Below are positions 10,501 to 23,019 of a stretch of 64,000 nucleotides of DNA, one piece after another. The translations under genes and the position numbers were made by a program. Every line of letters starts with the position of its first letter. Positions within the stretch are counted from its first letter, which is position 1. The notes beneath the pieces were generated by a model that worked only from the letters and a program-made list of their open reading frames with translations, ran no database searches and had not been told where the DNA came from. This stretch comes from Gymnogyps californianus (lineage: Eukaryota; Chordata; Aves; Accipitriformes; Cathartidae). The stretch is from positions 16,306,428-16,370,427 of the forward strand of contig NC_059480.1 in the NCBI RefSeq assembly GCF_018139145.2. Reading direction: 5' to 3'.

Positions 10501-12869
10501 CCACCTGTGCTGTGACAGGTAAACTGCTGATGGGATGGAGTCTGAAGTCAAGCCAATAGCTCCAAACAGAAAACAGACTTGGCTGCAGCTGCAAAAAAAA
10601 GGATACACCGATTTGGGCATTTAACTATCAGCCCTCTTTGGACAAGTGCACCTGGACTAGAGAGGTTAGCTGGTGGGCTCTCACATTTCCTCAGGGAACA
10701 GACATGTGTGTTTAATCTGCACGCTTTGCTCAGATTCGTCTATCAGAACATTAATCCAGCACAACAGAAAAATGAAAAGCTCAAGTCACCAGCCACGGGG
10801 CTGCTGAAATCAGGCCCTTTGGCTACTTCAGAGAGTTTACTAGGTGTGTAATAAACATGGAAGACTCCAATACTGCAGCAGTTTAACAAGTGCTAGAATC
10901 CCTTCTGAAATGTTTATGAGGTGAAAATAAGTAAGCAATCTCTGCAAAACCAACTGACATTTTTCAATTTATGAGGCTTCCCATCTTGAAACGTCTATTA
11001 TTTTACATGAAGAATTCAATTTAAAAACTGCCTTTCTGAGCTATGCTGAGATGGGAAGGCTGCTGGGATTCTGGGCTGACATCCCAGGAACCGCAGTAGA
11101 TTGCCTGGTATTCACAGTCGAGTTTTCTAATAAGGCAGTGCACATTTCCAAAATGTCACTGCACAAGTGGCCATTGGTGGAGTTATTTTAAGGCAGTGGT
11201 TCAGGAAGGTGCTTAGACTTGTTGTGCCTGTTCCTGAATCGACAGACATGCATTCCTTGAACTTTCTTAAGACCCTGCTGTGAAGAGAGACTTTAATGGC
11301 AAAGACAGCTCCCAGCTCACTTACCGGAAGAGATTTTTATCACTTGATTTTCTCCTCTTTGTACTGGTGTCAATTAGAAAAAAAATAATTGAAATTCAAG
11401 GAGTTAGTCTTGGATAAAAGCAGACTGAAGCCTGAACTGCACCATATAAAGCAGCTTCTGCCTTACAGCAGTAGTATTTTCCACTGATAATCTGCACTAG
11501 AATAGAGGGAAACTAGAGGGAAACAACCAGGTGTACCACCCCTATCTGCGAAAGCTCCTTCATCTCCCTTTCAAACATCACGTAGTCAGGGACAGCTTTG
11601 ACGCAGATGCATTATAAGTACAGCCAGCCAGGTTGGTGGGTGTTGTGAACAGTGTTTATACTGTCAGGCAGTGATCTGAAAGGCATTTCCAAAGAATCTC
11701 TTCTGCTCCTTACTTCGAGGTTCTGAAAGGCACATAGCTTCATTCCACCATGCCTCAGCTCCTCTCTCTGGCAATCTGACTCATTTCCTTGTGTTTTGCC
11801 TTCATTTCTCTTCCCTGAGCACTTTGAAAGTTAGACTTAATGGTCGTGGAAATTGCTACTGTGGGGGATTGATCTCCTTTTCCCTACTGGAGCTGTGCAA
11901 GATCCTTCACCCACTGCTGCTAAGTCTTTGACAAAGATGCTCATGAAATGTTTATATTCCCTATGTGTGAGGTAGAAAATCTGAGGAACCTCCTTTTATC
12001 TCCACATCTCTGGCTAAATAGATGGTCACACTGCTGCTGCCTGCACTTCTTTATGCCCAAAATGGATAGCAATGCTGAGCAACCCAGGGCAGAAATGAGA
12101 ATGGTATGTCCTTGGTCACACGTAGCTTTGTGATTTTGGGGGGCAGCTAAAGCCACAGGTGTAATGAAAGCATCACCCAGGTCCTGGAGTTTGCAGGCAG
12201 AAGTCACAAGCACCGAGGCATGGAAGAAAGCAAAATACCCTAATGATCATAACCAAGGGATGTTCAGAGCGTACTGCACTGCAAAGGCAAAAACCAACCA
12301 AAGAAAGAATGTTTCTGTGGAACGTGTCCACAACTTTCACTGGCAGAAGGTTAATTCACTTCGGACAGTTATGTGAGCATGCTGTGAACCTGGGCTGGTG
12401 GTGTTTCAAATGACAGTGCTGCCTCTCCTGAACCTCCACCTGAGTGTCACCAGTGACACCACAGCTCCTACACATGGGGTGGCTGCGCAAGGAATGTGCA
12501 CGGTGCCAGCATGGATCTGGCTGTCAGGAACATTATAGTCCCTGCAAAAGGGATTTCTTGGGATCCAGAGGGCTCTACGAAGAAAGTCTAATCTTCCGAG
12601 ACTCGCTACTAAGCGACTTAAGAGAACAGAGCTTAGAACAACATGGCCCAGCAAAGATCCTGTGCATGTTGGTACGTCGTGAGTAACTACCGACACAAGG
12701 CTGAGGAATTTCTTTTTTCTCACAACTAAATCTTCTCCAATTATTTCTACTGCCTATTTTTTGCATTACCTTGGTACTTCAGAACCTTGTCCCTGAATTG
12801 AGACCCCATTGAGTTGGACCCCTCTGAAATTAGTCATCGTTTTCCCCAGCCATGACTAACCCAAATAAA
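7544..12869. other. Unique noncoding DNA
   Basis: This stretch is over 5 kb long. I see no gene, no RNA gene and no clear transposon in it. Sense/antisense pairs of open frames at 8296-9104, 9892-10104 and 12406-12723 are unlike known proteins and overlap their opposite-strand partners. The stretch 9900-10080 is locally GC-richer but carries no promoter or coding signal I can name. Confidence 0.55.
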
Positions 12870-13150
12870 ATAAAGTTAAATCTGCAAAACTCTGCAAGCT
12901 TCCTATTTGTCCAATCTTCCAAGAACTTGATACGTTAAATTTTAGTACTGAACCTTGAGGTATCTGCTGTTGTACCTTAAGACACATTGAAAATAAAGTT
13001 ATTTCTTTTTTTGTCCATTATTCAGTATTTTATCTTTCCTTCCTGACTACTCAACTTCTGTAAGAACATTCTATGACTGACTTTGTCATAGGACTAAGGG
13101 TGCTGCAAACAAATCAGATCAGCTAGGCCTCCTTTAGTTATTGTTTTCCA
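12870..13150 (-). mobile_element. Old CR1 LINE fragment, RT region
   Basis: The plus strand follows the reverse complement of the CR1 RT region. It shows TCTGCAAAACTCTGCAAGCTT, then the sequence ending TTAGTACTGAACCTTGAGGT, a divergent CATTATTCAGTATTTTATC part, and CTGACTTTGTCATAGGACTA. In better-preserved copies these correspond to '...tttggacccagtactgaaccttgaggtactccact...' and '...tgactttgtcaaa...'. It is strongly decayed with no open frame, so age is high and the boundaries are approximate. Confidence 0.55.
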
Positions 13151-15156
13151 ACAAAGAAAAGGCAATTCTTTGTCATTTATGGAAGAAAGTGCTTTAAAAT
13201 TTGCTCTGGTGCCTTTCTCATCTGCGTAAGTGTAAACCTTGACTGTCCTCTACTACAGAAAACAAAGTCAGAAACGGTGAAATTGTAACTTTTTACATAT
13301 TCTTCATACTCATGGAAATGACTACAGGAGACGTGTGCTTTGGAGAATGAAGACCTATGTCCCACCTACACTCAAATACTACGTGTGCAGTGTCGCAATT
13401 GGTACTGAAAGGATGCAGCAGCAACAGAGGAGCAGAACTCCTTCAGGATCTCCCTCACACGCCCTGCCTGTGCCTTGCCACCCTACACGTTTCTTCTTGG
13501 CTAATTTATATTCTACTTTTTTTATCCCATGTAAAACGAGCTTCCTGTCTCCCCTTATCCTTGTTTCTACTGCACTTCAGTGAAATTTGTCTTTCTTCTA
13601 TTCTTCCAAGAAATTTAACAGAAAGAGACTGGAGAGCGGACAGCAAAAATGACACACTGAAAGGCAAAACAATAGCTGCAGCGACTGCGTAGAGGGAGAC
13701 ATTAGGACTATTTGCATTCCTTTTCTACTAACTGGAATCTCTTACTTCTGTTACTATTTTTTTTTCTTTTATGTTGGGGAAAAATTATGATCTGAAGGAA
13801 CAATGCCTCCTGGCACACTTCAAAATTCCCTCTTACTAGCAGGCTAGGATTGAAATGTCCCAGTGAAAGCTGCTGAGAGCTGACAGCTGCCTCTTAGGAA
13901 CTTCTGAGAATCCCATCTCTAACAAAGATATCCACTACCGTTGCAGCTGGAAAGGTTAAACTGACTCAGCAAAGGAGCTATTATTCCGGGACAGATTTAA
14001 CAAAGGATTGGAGAAGACGAGGCTCAGTTATCGCTGGGGCAGAGGGTGCTTTACCTCATGGCAAGGTGGTGGGTGTGCTGCTGTACAGGCCCTCCTCCTC
14101 CATCCAGGTGTTGCTACCTCTGCCTGACAATCCTACGCAGGCAAGCCATGTGCTACAGAAACCACTGGGTCCCTTTCATGTAGAGCTATCTGGAAAAAGG
14201 AATTTCTGATCTGCGAGAAATTCCAACATTTTGAAATCTGTTTTTCTTCCAAATATAAATGAGAAGCCAAAATTCCATGGGCCATGTGGAATGGATCTCC
14301 TGGAGAGGAACAGGGGGAAGGAATGGAGAAGATTAAGAAACTTTATTTTGAAAGAAAAAAAAGAAAAAAATCCCTGCTGATACTTTTTTGATGAACTTTG
14401 CCACTTATTAACTTCAGTGGGGACCAAACCAGACCCCAGAGAAGACCCACAAAGTCTGCAGCTCACTGGGAATCTGGGAGAGATGTATGAAAAAGAAGCA
14501 AAAAACTAACGATCAGTCAAGGTTGACAGTCAGGAGTGCACTGATAAATATGTTATTTTCAAATTGGTCATACGTTTCAAACAATTCACATATATGCAAT
14601 ATTTGCAGACAGCTATACAACTCCTCAAGGGGTCCAGCGAAGCATTTAAGTATGGTTTTCAATTTCAGAATATGTATCCCCACTGAAAATATTTACTCAA
14701 GCATGTACAGTTAGACAATTGCTTTCCTGGACTAGTTCCTATTCATTCTTAACCCAGGAACATTATTTTTACATCTAATACAACACCCTACTGATTACTA
14801 AGCAAGTCTCACTCTCAATTTCAGTAAGCGTTGGGTCTGCTGTTTAATTCTTTAGATACCAAGGGTCAGCAGATTTTGGCTAAAGTCAGCCCTTCAAAGT
14901 TACATAAATAAAAGTTACTTATCTTTTAGTGAAACTGAACATCCCCGGTTTCCTTAATCATTGCTGTTGAGCATTTGCTGCATTCCCTTTTACATGACCC
15001 ATGAAATTTTGGGATGCCCATGGGCATAGCAATATGCATGTTCCTGACAATCCTGACTCCCACTTCCTCTTTTTTATCACATGAAGTGGCTAGAGCTGCT
15101 CAAAGAAAACTGTTAAAATTTTTAACTTGAGAAAAATAAGCTTTATGCAGTGATGC
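13151..15156. other. Unique noncoding DNA
   Basis: No gene or repeat family is recognised. The 111-codon plus-strand frame ending at 13692 has neither a domain nor a signal I can recognise. Confidence 0.55.
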
Positions 15157-15655
15157 AAGAAAGACATTGAGGTGCTGAAGCATGTCCAAAGAAGGGCAAC
15201 GAAGCCGGTGAAGGGTCTAGAGCACAAGTCCGATGAGGAGCGGCTGAGGGAACTGGGGTTGTTTAGCTTGGACAAAAGGAAGCTCAGGGGAGACCCTATC
15301 GCTCTCTACAACTACCTGGAAGGAGGTTGTAGCAAGGTGGCTGTCGGTCTCTTCTCCCAAGTAACAAGCAATAGGACAAGAGGAAATGGCCTCAAGTTGC
15401 GCCAGGGGAGGTTTAGATTGGATATCAGGAAAAATTTCTTCACTGAAAGGGTTATCAAGCATTGGAACAGGCTGCCCAGGGAAGTGGTTGAGTCACCATC
15501 CCTGGAGGTATTTAAAAGACGTGTAGATGTGGTGCTGAGGAACATGGTTTAGTGGTGGACTTGACAGTGCTAGGTTAACAGTTGGACTTGATGATCTTAA
15601 AGGTCTTTTCCAACCTAAACGATTCTACGATTCTCTGATCTAGAAAAGAAAGACA
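15157..15655 (+). mobile_element. Relatively young CR1 LINE, 3' end, with flanking direct repeat
   Basis: This 5'-truncated CR1 has the last ~130 codons of ORF2 and the complete 3' UTR. The UTR contains GGTGGACTTGACAGTGCTAG, TTGATGATCTTAAAGGTCTT and the terminal GATTCTACGATTCTCTGA octamers. It is close to the consensus I recall, with the terminal ORF2 frame intact, so it is much younger than its neighbours. The 10-mer AAGAAAGACA occurs at both borders (15157-15166 and 15646-15655) and may be a target-site duplication. The last few bases of the first copy could instead belong to CR1, whose consensus reads 'aaggacattgagg' there. Confidence 0.95.
15160..15552 (+). pseudogene. CR1 ORF2 C-terminal fragment (reverse transcriptase LINE protein)
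   Basis: This is the C-terminal end of the CR1 endonuclease/reverse transcriptase, beyond the catalytic palm. Recognisable blocks in order are [64 protein letters not shown] and [14 protein letters not shown], ending at TAG after a short tail. The frame runs unbroken from the element's border. There is no start codon or promoter of its own and the endonuclease and polymerase domains are missing, so it cannot make an active enzyme. Confidence 0.9.
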
Positions 15656-15656
15656 A

Positions 15657-16292
15657 TAGTGAAAAGACAGTTTGCTACTGATAATGGGATATTCAAGGTA
15701 TTAAGGAATGATTATGGAAAATTTCAGATGAAGGCGACAAGAGGGAGTGTCTGGCCAGAAAAAGGGCAGATGACATTGAGTGTCAATAAACACGAAGTGA
15801 TGCACATAGGAAGAAACAATCTTAAATACTTCTACTTTGCCTACATAGCAAAGGGCTCTGAGCTTACTGTTTCTATTCCAAAATGAGGACCAAGAAGGGG
15901 TTTGGCAGAAGCTGGCCTTCCAAATGATTGCTTCCAATATAACAGCTTGGGATCTTCAACTGAAAATGACAGGAAATAGGCTCAAAAAACAGAAAGGACC
16001 TCTTTTCAACCAGTGTATATTTAAACAGTGGAACTCCTCACCAAATTATATTCTAGACGCCAAAAGCTTACACAGATTCAAAAACAAAGTCACCAAAGGA
16101 AAATCCCTCAAGGACTATTAAGTACAAAATATTGTGTCTGGTTCTAAAATCCCTCAGCCACAAATTGTTGGAGGCTGGGAGAATATTTGAAGGAAGTGTC
16201 AAATATGCTTGCTGTACTGGCCACTGTCAGAGTGAGTATCCTGAGCTAGACAGACGGCTGGTCTGACCTGGTATGACTGTTCTTGCACTTTT
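15657..16292 (+). mobile_element. Ancient CR1/jockey-type LINE, RT to 3' end
   Basis: This is a second, far older LINE directly downstream of the young copy and on the same strand. A 75-codon open stretch (15659-15886) retains the RT palm. FATD stands at 15671-15682 where the FADD catalytic box belongs, and KGQMTLSVNKHEVMHIGRNN follows, matching the family's WQMxFNxxKCEVMHIGRNN block. After a large deletion comes a C-terminal piece (about 16020-16120) with KQWNSSPN and DAKSLHRFKNKV, matching the LWNSLPxEVxxAKSxxxFKxxLD block. The 3' UTR ends in GGTCTGACCTGGTATGACTG before TTCTTGC, the '...tggtctgacccagtatggccgttcttatg' tail of turtle and crocodilian CR1. I infer insertion before the bird radiation. 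Confidence 0.8.
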
Positions 16293-17169
16293 ATATCACA
16301 TTTTCCTGTTTCCTTGTTCTCAGAAAAGCCTAAAAAAAATCACTGAAATGATCACAACATTTACATGCACATACTATATTGTGCCCAACAAGACAAAGTT
16401 AGCATAGAAAATTTCAACCCAAAGACTTAAAGCTTAGTAAATTTATAAGCAATCAAAGATAGGTAAATGCTAAATGTTTACAACTTTAATAAAAGACAGA
16501 GCTATCACCCCTACCTTTAATGCAAAAAATATATTTGGAGTTCAAGTACATATCAGCAATTTAGGGTAATATACAATACAGTGATTATATAACTATCCCT
16601 GAAGTGAGCTTTGTGTACTCAAGAAATTCAGAGCTAATCTTAAAGTTCAAAGAAACCCAAATATGCTGAGATACAAAAACACATACATATTACGCATCCA
16701 GACATAGTGTGGTAACATTTGCAACGTTTCCCACAGTCTAAAAGACTCTAGTGGTTTTAGAGATATTCTTTACAGTTAAAATACAGAATCCTAGTAAACC
16801 TGATAATATTAATCAGTTTGGTTGGAATTTCTCGTGTTGCACATACACGCAATATCTTTGTTTGAGAGGTTGGCATCAATTAAATTTAACTGCTTCCCCT
16901 GTGGACTTAAATCAAGGCTGGATACTAAACTAATATATTACTATATATAGTCCGTTTATAAGTCATTCTTGTTTAGCAGTTGCACCTTTTCCACGTAGTT
17001 CAGAATAGAAGCTGCCCTTGTTCTCTAGCACAACCTCTACCATGAAAGCATCAGAAGAAAGTAATTACATTTAACAGGCGCCACCCTGGTTTAATGGTGT
17101 ATAAATATCCTGGTGCCAGTCCTATGCTTGGCATACAAGGAAAGGTTGAATACATTAAACATCTGCAGC
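16293..17169. other. AT-rich unique noncoding DNA
   Basis: This is AT-rich sequence with no gene or repeat that I recognise. Confidence 0.55.
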
Positions 17170-17420
17170 TCAACTAAACACCAGTGAAATGCTGGAGGGG
17201 ATGTGATAACCATAGACAAGTACAGAAGAAATGGAAACACTAATGATGGAAGAGCATTGTTCAGGATAATATCTAGTCATAGAACGATGCTTTAAAAGTA
17301 AGCACAGGGAAAATGATGTCGGAAACATTTCCTAATGGGAAGACCTAATAGGCTGTGGAATAATCACCCAAGGGAGATGGAGGAAGTCCTTTTGACTGAG
17401 TCATTCCTTTCTGGGCTGGG
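17170..17420 (+). mobile_element. Old CR1 ORF2 C-terminal fragment
   Basis: Translated in shifting plus-strand frames, this piece gives YRRNGNTNDGRALFRIISSHRTML, a gap, then RLWNNHPREMEEVLLTES. That follows the order of the CR1 C-terminus (R-LF--v-s-RT ... [15 protein letters not shown]). Frame shifts and missing codons show it is dead and old. The 147-codon frame beginning at 17335 reads out of this fragment into unrelated DNA and is not a gene. Confidence 0.6.
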
Positions 17421-17789
17421 CAAAGTGTTAAGCACACTACAGGGAAAAAACGTACTGGCAGACGGAAAGACTACCAGGTCTACTGCCCAGAAGCCTAAGA
17501 CATTTCTGTTCTCAACAGTAGCCGTTTTGTTCAAAATAAAACCAAACTCATCAAAAGCCTTTTTAATTGTGCGTGAAGAGATGAGTGACTGCTGTAGTCT
17601 CCCCCATCTCTTTCTCAAATTTAATATATTTACATGTATTTATGACTCCTTCTTAAACTGTGTTTCCAGAACAGAGTTTTCCCCCTGCGTGTTCCCAGAT
17701 CTGCAGTCACATATCGCCTTTGTCCATCTGATGCTGTGTGGCAAGAACGGATGCAGCTTTATTGGAAACTTGTCCTGATCAGGCTCTTG

Positions 17790-18160
17790 CCAAGCGTGAC
17801 TAGTTTAATGTGACAGATTATAAAATGAAAGGAGAGTGAAAAGGGAGGAATAACAAGTGCCAGGGAAAGATTAGATTCTCCACACATTTCTGCATTTATT
17901 GACCTTTTCTTCTTCGATATACCATTAGTTACCCAGATTTACAGCTCGAGATGGCAGGCAAGCTGTCAGGTGCACCGTTTAGGTCATTGATGATGTTATG
18001 AACTCTACTGGAAACTGATTTCATTAAACGAAAGTATGTGACTTGACATTTGACATAGCAAACATCTAACTGACATTTTTAATTGCTCCTTGTACAATTC
18101 CTTTGTAATTCAGATCTTTTTAATAACTTCTTAGGGACTTAAAAATTAAAACATCTCTGA
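17790..18160. promoter_or_regulatory. Possible conserved noncoding element (speculative)
   Basis: This repeat-free stretch has many regulatory-like words (TTAATGTGACAG, AGGTCATTGATGATG, TTCATTAAACG, TTTTTAATTGC). It has no recognisable mobile element and no open frame of note. It stands out from the flanking sequence by texture only. Confidence 0.2.
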
Positions 18161-21100
18161 GAAAATTGCATATGGGGTACCAACAGCCAGTATATAGCAT
18201 CCATGCTGAGAAGTCATTAACGAGAGTGCAGTTTGGCATCAGTGTACATAAATCTATAGATCAATCTGCAGAGAAGCAATGTTTTATCCTGAAGTTTCTT
18301 GAAGGCTCATTTGGATGGTTTTCTTTCAACAATCTCTACATCAAGTTTTTAGTCATAAATTGGACTTAAGTTGCAATTTATTCATGAATAAAATACCACC
18401 TCTTGGACTTGATCCAGAGAGAAAGTAAAGAACCTAACTACTGCTGGCCAGCAAAAACACAATTCGACACGCAGGACACTGGTCTGAGCAAAGCTCTGTT
18501 TTGGGTTCTGATCAGTTCATAAACAGTATGAACTGATGCAATTGTCTACAATAGTGCAAGCAAGATTTGATAACCTTCAGACATACATTTCTGAAGGCAA
18601 AAGCTATACTATACTTAAAGTAACGGAGCAATGGAGGTCTGTATCTTTATTCTAAGGTCTGAACCCAGGTTCTCACTGTGCATTCCCTTTACTCATTACA
18701 TTAGTTGAAGCAATGTAATTCCAATTATACACAAGATCCCCGCCATTGGAACTGGGGTAAGAGATTGATCATAGCTCAACTGTAGCATGTTGGAGCCATC
18801 AAAACATTTATCTTGTTAAAACACTTTCAGGCTAGAGCAGCTGTCTCCTAAGAAACTCCTCTTACCACCTGCTAATGCTTTACAAACACAAGCACTTGGA
18901 GGAAAATAATTGTCATGCCTGTTCATGACATAAATCCAGCATGCAGTGTCCTGACCTCAGTGCAAACAGGGAATAACATCATGAGAGTCAATACAGCAAG
19001 TTTGACTGAGGTAAAGCTGATCTGAATTAGATCAGGCTGGCCTGGTTTATCTCCATTCTGTCAGCTAGGCATAAAATCCAGCCTGGTCCCTGATTCCACA
19101 GGAACAGGGACTCATCCCAAGAGAAAGTGGGTTATGGAAGGCTGCCCCTCTTTGCACTGAGTTAGCGGCTCAGTGCAGCTACAGCTGTAGAGGAACCTCA
19201 TCCATCAGGGATGGATGGATCCTCTGCACCAGCCACACCTGCCCCTGGAAGGGATTCCTTATTGGTGTCTTCCAGACTCTAGCAAGAAGGGTGCAAGTGT
19301 CATTTATGATCTTCAAAGAGTGGAACGCAACGACCAGCCACTAGCTCTGCACTCAAGTCTTTTGAACTTTAATCTCTGCGGCTGTGTAATGTGGCCTGTC
19401 ATCTGTTTTAGGGCAGTGAGAAGAGCTGAGTCTAAATTCTAGCACTCTTGTTGCTGATGACAGTTCCATGCAGCTCTTGTTTTCCTCACGCTGCAAGACC
19501 TGGCTGGCTTTGGCACATCCTGCCTAACTGCTGCTGAGTGATGAGGAAATATTTGCCTTCAGCTGGAGCACTAAACACCTCCTCTGTGGTTAGGAGAGAT
19601 GTAGCTTTCTCCACGGTGGGGTGGTGATCAGATTGAACCGTTACCTCCATTTTCCACCTTTGCCGCAGTAATTGCTTTCCCTTGTGCCCCTCACTGGACA
19701 AACGAGCTAAGGAAATATTCTGGGAACAGCGAGGACTTCTGAACACTGTGTAACGTGAGCACACTGGCTTTTGGAAAAGGGGTTGGCTCTGCATACGTGT
19801 GAGTGGAGGAAGTCTGCTATTCCACCCTGAGGCAAGAAATTAATTGCTATGACTGTGCCCCCTCTTTGCCATGTATTCAGCTGGCAAGCCCTCGCCCACG
19901 GCCACCGTGTGGGGTCAACATCCAATTCTGGGCTTGTGTATACCCTATACTTCACACTAGTGCTCCTGTACTTCATAGGACTATTACTTGCAGGGCAGAA
20001 TAGGTCCCTCTGCCTCCACTAAAGGACAAGGGCTTTAATGGGCAGCATAGATTTTACTTCTCTGTGCAGAAAGCTGAAGGTGACAAGCCAATCCTGCTTG
20101 CATGACAGATGCAGAACAAGAGCAAGGTGCTCATTAGAAGCTAAGCTCTGTTCCACCCCCACGGCAGGGGAATGAAGATGGTTTGTTGCACCTGTTTGTT
20201 GGTCTGTGTTTGTGCATGGCCATGTGCACCTTGGGAAAGCCTTAATACCTGAAGTGATGTACCAGCAAGGTAGGAAGCCCCACGTAACCACTCTTGCAGG
20301 GACTCATGAAATCCAAGGAAGCTGGACCATGAGATATTTTATTATCCCTAGTTTCTGAGCCTCAGAGAATTACTGCACCTGAGCTGAGATGGGCTGCAGT
20401 TTTAAGCAAAACACAGGATTAGATTATCACTCACTGTGGTCCCACACACAGGTCACAGCCCTGCCATGTCAGAAGTTGTGTAAACAGAACAGAAAGACCC
20501 TCTCCCGTCCCACAGCCTTACAGTCAAAGGATTTGGGCATAGTCAAGTTAACTTCACTGTACATTAAGCTGATTATGGTATTTCTTGTTTGTGCACTCTT
20601 AGTTTACAACAGGATAACCTGATTCAGTGTAACCTTCCTCCATCACAGACCAAGCTGAGCTGTGTTACACCCCCGCAGCCCCAGGCTTGGAGCGTACTGG
20701 GAAGACAGCATGTGGGAACGTGTTAAATTCTGGAAGGCAAATGCACGTCTGGGTACCTACGCGTACAGACAGACAATAATACATACAGGATGTGAGTGTT
20801 ACATTAGAGACATCGCCCATGTGGCAGAAAGCAAGCAGAAAGCCAGGGAAGTGTCTGAAACTGGCATGCTGGCTGCCACCTCGTTCAGGAGCAGCGAAGG
20901 CATGACTTATGCTTCCTGGTTTACCAGAGCCTGAGTCTCACCAGTTCCAGGACTGGTTCCAGGCTGAATAGCTGATGTGGTGACTTGCCTTTTCTGGCTG
21001 GCAAAGGGACAGTATTTCTTTGCTGATGATGAAGGCGACAAGGCCCCTGAAGAAAGGAAGGAAACACTGCATTCCCTTTCTTTAGGGACAGAAGCAGCCA

Positions 21101-21330
21101 GTCTGCATGACTCATCTGGATCCAGAAGACATAGCATGGCATTCGAGTTAGGAGTTCTGCTAACTACAGCACCCACAAGGCAGAGGAACTGAGCTGCACT
21201 TATCTTTTTACGATACCGCGTGTGCCTTCCAACGGATAACCCTCTTGCCATACCCACATATTACAGATGGAAAAGACCGCTGATTTAACGTTCCTGCTCC
21301 AACTCTGAATGCCACACAGCTTTGAATTTG
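18161..21330. other. Unique noncoding DNA
   Basis: No gene or clear transposon is recognised. Sense/antisense frame pairs near 19.5-20.3 and 20.9-21.2 kb have no domain content. A stretch at 19010-19085 is faintly like the ancient GAAGTCAATGG-type repeat but too weak to call. Confidence 0.55.
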
Positions 21331-21392
21331 CTCAGCTCTTCAGCCAGTGTGAATCAGCATAGGTCTACTGAAGCCTGACTCATCAACACTGG
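21331..21392. repeat. Ancient amniote interspersed repeat, GAAGTCAATGG-type
   Basis: CTCAGCTCTTCAGCCAGTGT, GAATCAGCATAGGTCTACTG and AAGCCTGACTC follow the pattern 'cctcagctggtgtaaatcagcatagctccattgaagtcaatgg'. It is the other half of the repeat seen at 6.1 kb. It is clearly similar in word order but decayed. Confidence 0.5.
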
Positions 21393-23019
21393 GTCTGTTA
21401 CCTTCACAGAAGAAAGTTGATACTTAGTCCATAATGATGCCAGCGGCAGAAAAAAACATACTTTTTTATGTTTTGAACAAAGGTAAACAAATTAAAGAGT
21501 TACTACATATCTTAGTTGGCACAAATCCTTCAAGCATGGCACTCCCTCAGCGATGCACTCCAAAGTGTTTAACTGAAGTGATGTTATATAAAGAAATGCT
21601 GCAATCTCGGGATAAACTGGGGTTGATACAAAAGTAAAGTCTGAGAGAATGAGTCCAAGAATGAAAGAATGCTTAAACCAACTAAAGGGAAAAAGCAAAT
21701 TGGAAGTTAAAGTTGGAATCTGCTGCGGCAGACAAATATCCCTATCATTGAAAAGGCTCACAGGATTTTTAATAGCCTAATAATTTTGATAACTTCCTCA
21801 AAATGTGATTATTTTTGACAGAAAAGGAACACAAGTTCCAAATTTTGGAAATAGTGCAAAGTTTTCTGCAATGATTTAAAATACTCTTTCCCTTCCTCTG
21901 TGAAAAAAAACTTAGTTGTTTTCACATTAATCAGCTTTAAGATTTGAAAAATTTAACCCAGCTCTTACTATATTTAATTTTCATATACCACCCAAAGAAA
22001 GAACCAAACTAAACCCAACAAGTTATGTCTATGGAAACCTTACAATGGCGTCTGCTTGGATGTCATTAAGAAACTGCTTGTACATTACTTAGGGTGGAAA
22101 GAAACTTCTGAAGACTTAATAGACTCCTAGAGCATCAGACCATCACATCCACAGATAATGTTTACATTTTGCTAAGTCAGCATCTGTTAACATGTGTTAG
22201 GGTAAAGCAGAGGCATCCATTTTGAATATGTAAACATAAATAGAGAGAATCCAGCACTTCTCTTGCTAGGAAACCAGGGAAATGACACAAAAAAAAAAAT
22301 CTACTTTGTGCAGCTGCAATATCAATCTCACATAGGAGTCGATTATTCTGTGATTTACACGACTTGCACATTTGCCTTTTTATAACCAGATAGCAAGAAA
22401 GAGCTCATTTTCCAGCAACCTGCAGTGGAAGACAGAAGTTTTAGTTTCTGGTTTTCAGTGTTCCTTCCTTCCCTGTGAGGAGTCTGACCCAAGGACCTAA
22501 CCAAGAGAGGATTTGTGCTGGACTCTCCGTGGCTTCAGATGGCCCATGGATGGAAAAACTTTCATCTCAATTAACGTTAGCTCTCTAGTCTAAGCTTGTC
22601 CAGGTTCTGAGGGCAGCTCACTCCAGGTGGACACTGGAGTGCACATTGTGCATCACTGATGACAAGCAACATTTTCAGGGTGGGGGGGCGGAATAGGAGA
22701 GAGGCAGGCAACAAATCCACACTGTGGAAAATTCTCACCCTTTTTTGAAGCAGATGGGGAAAAGACAGCAGAAGGCAGCACATAACATTTACAGAGGGAG
22801 TTAATATAGTCAAGAGGGGGTGTAAACTGCCCTAGACTTGACCAACAACATCAGACAGCTGCCTGCTTATGTGAAGAAAGAGAGCTGCTGCCAGCTGAGA
22901 GAGAAGAAAGTGTAGATGGCAGAAACTGCAGAGATACTAGGAAGCAGAGAAAGAGGGGACTTTTCAATCTCAAGGCTGGGCAGAGGCAGTGGTTAATAGC
23001 CGTGGTACCATGCTCCATA
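21393..23019. other. Unique noncoding DNA
   Basis: No gene or repeat family is recognised. There is a short A run at 22290-22299. Confidence 0.55.

Noticed and set aside
15172..15552. 126-codon open frame as a host gene
   Set aside because: It is the C-terminal end of CR1 ORF2, with the LINE 3' UTR and octamer tail directly behind it.
17335..17778. 147-codon open frame as a host gene
   Set aside because: Its first 20 or so residues are decayed CR1 ORF2 and the rest reads into unrelated DNA with no domain.
21245..21310. CR1 3' end on the minus strand
   Set aside because: Only ATGGAAAAGACCGCTGA resembles the CR1 box. The octamer tail and the following CR1 text are missing.
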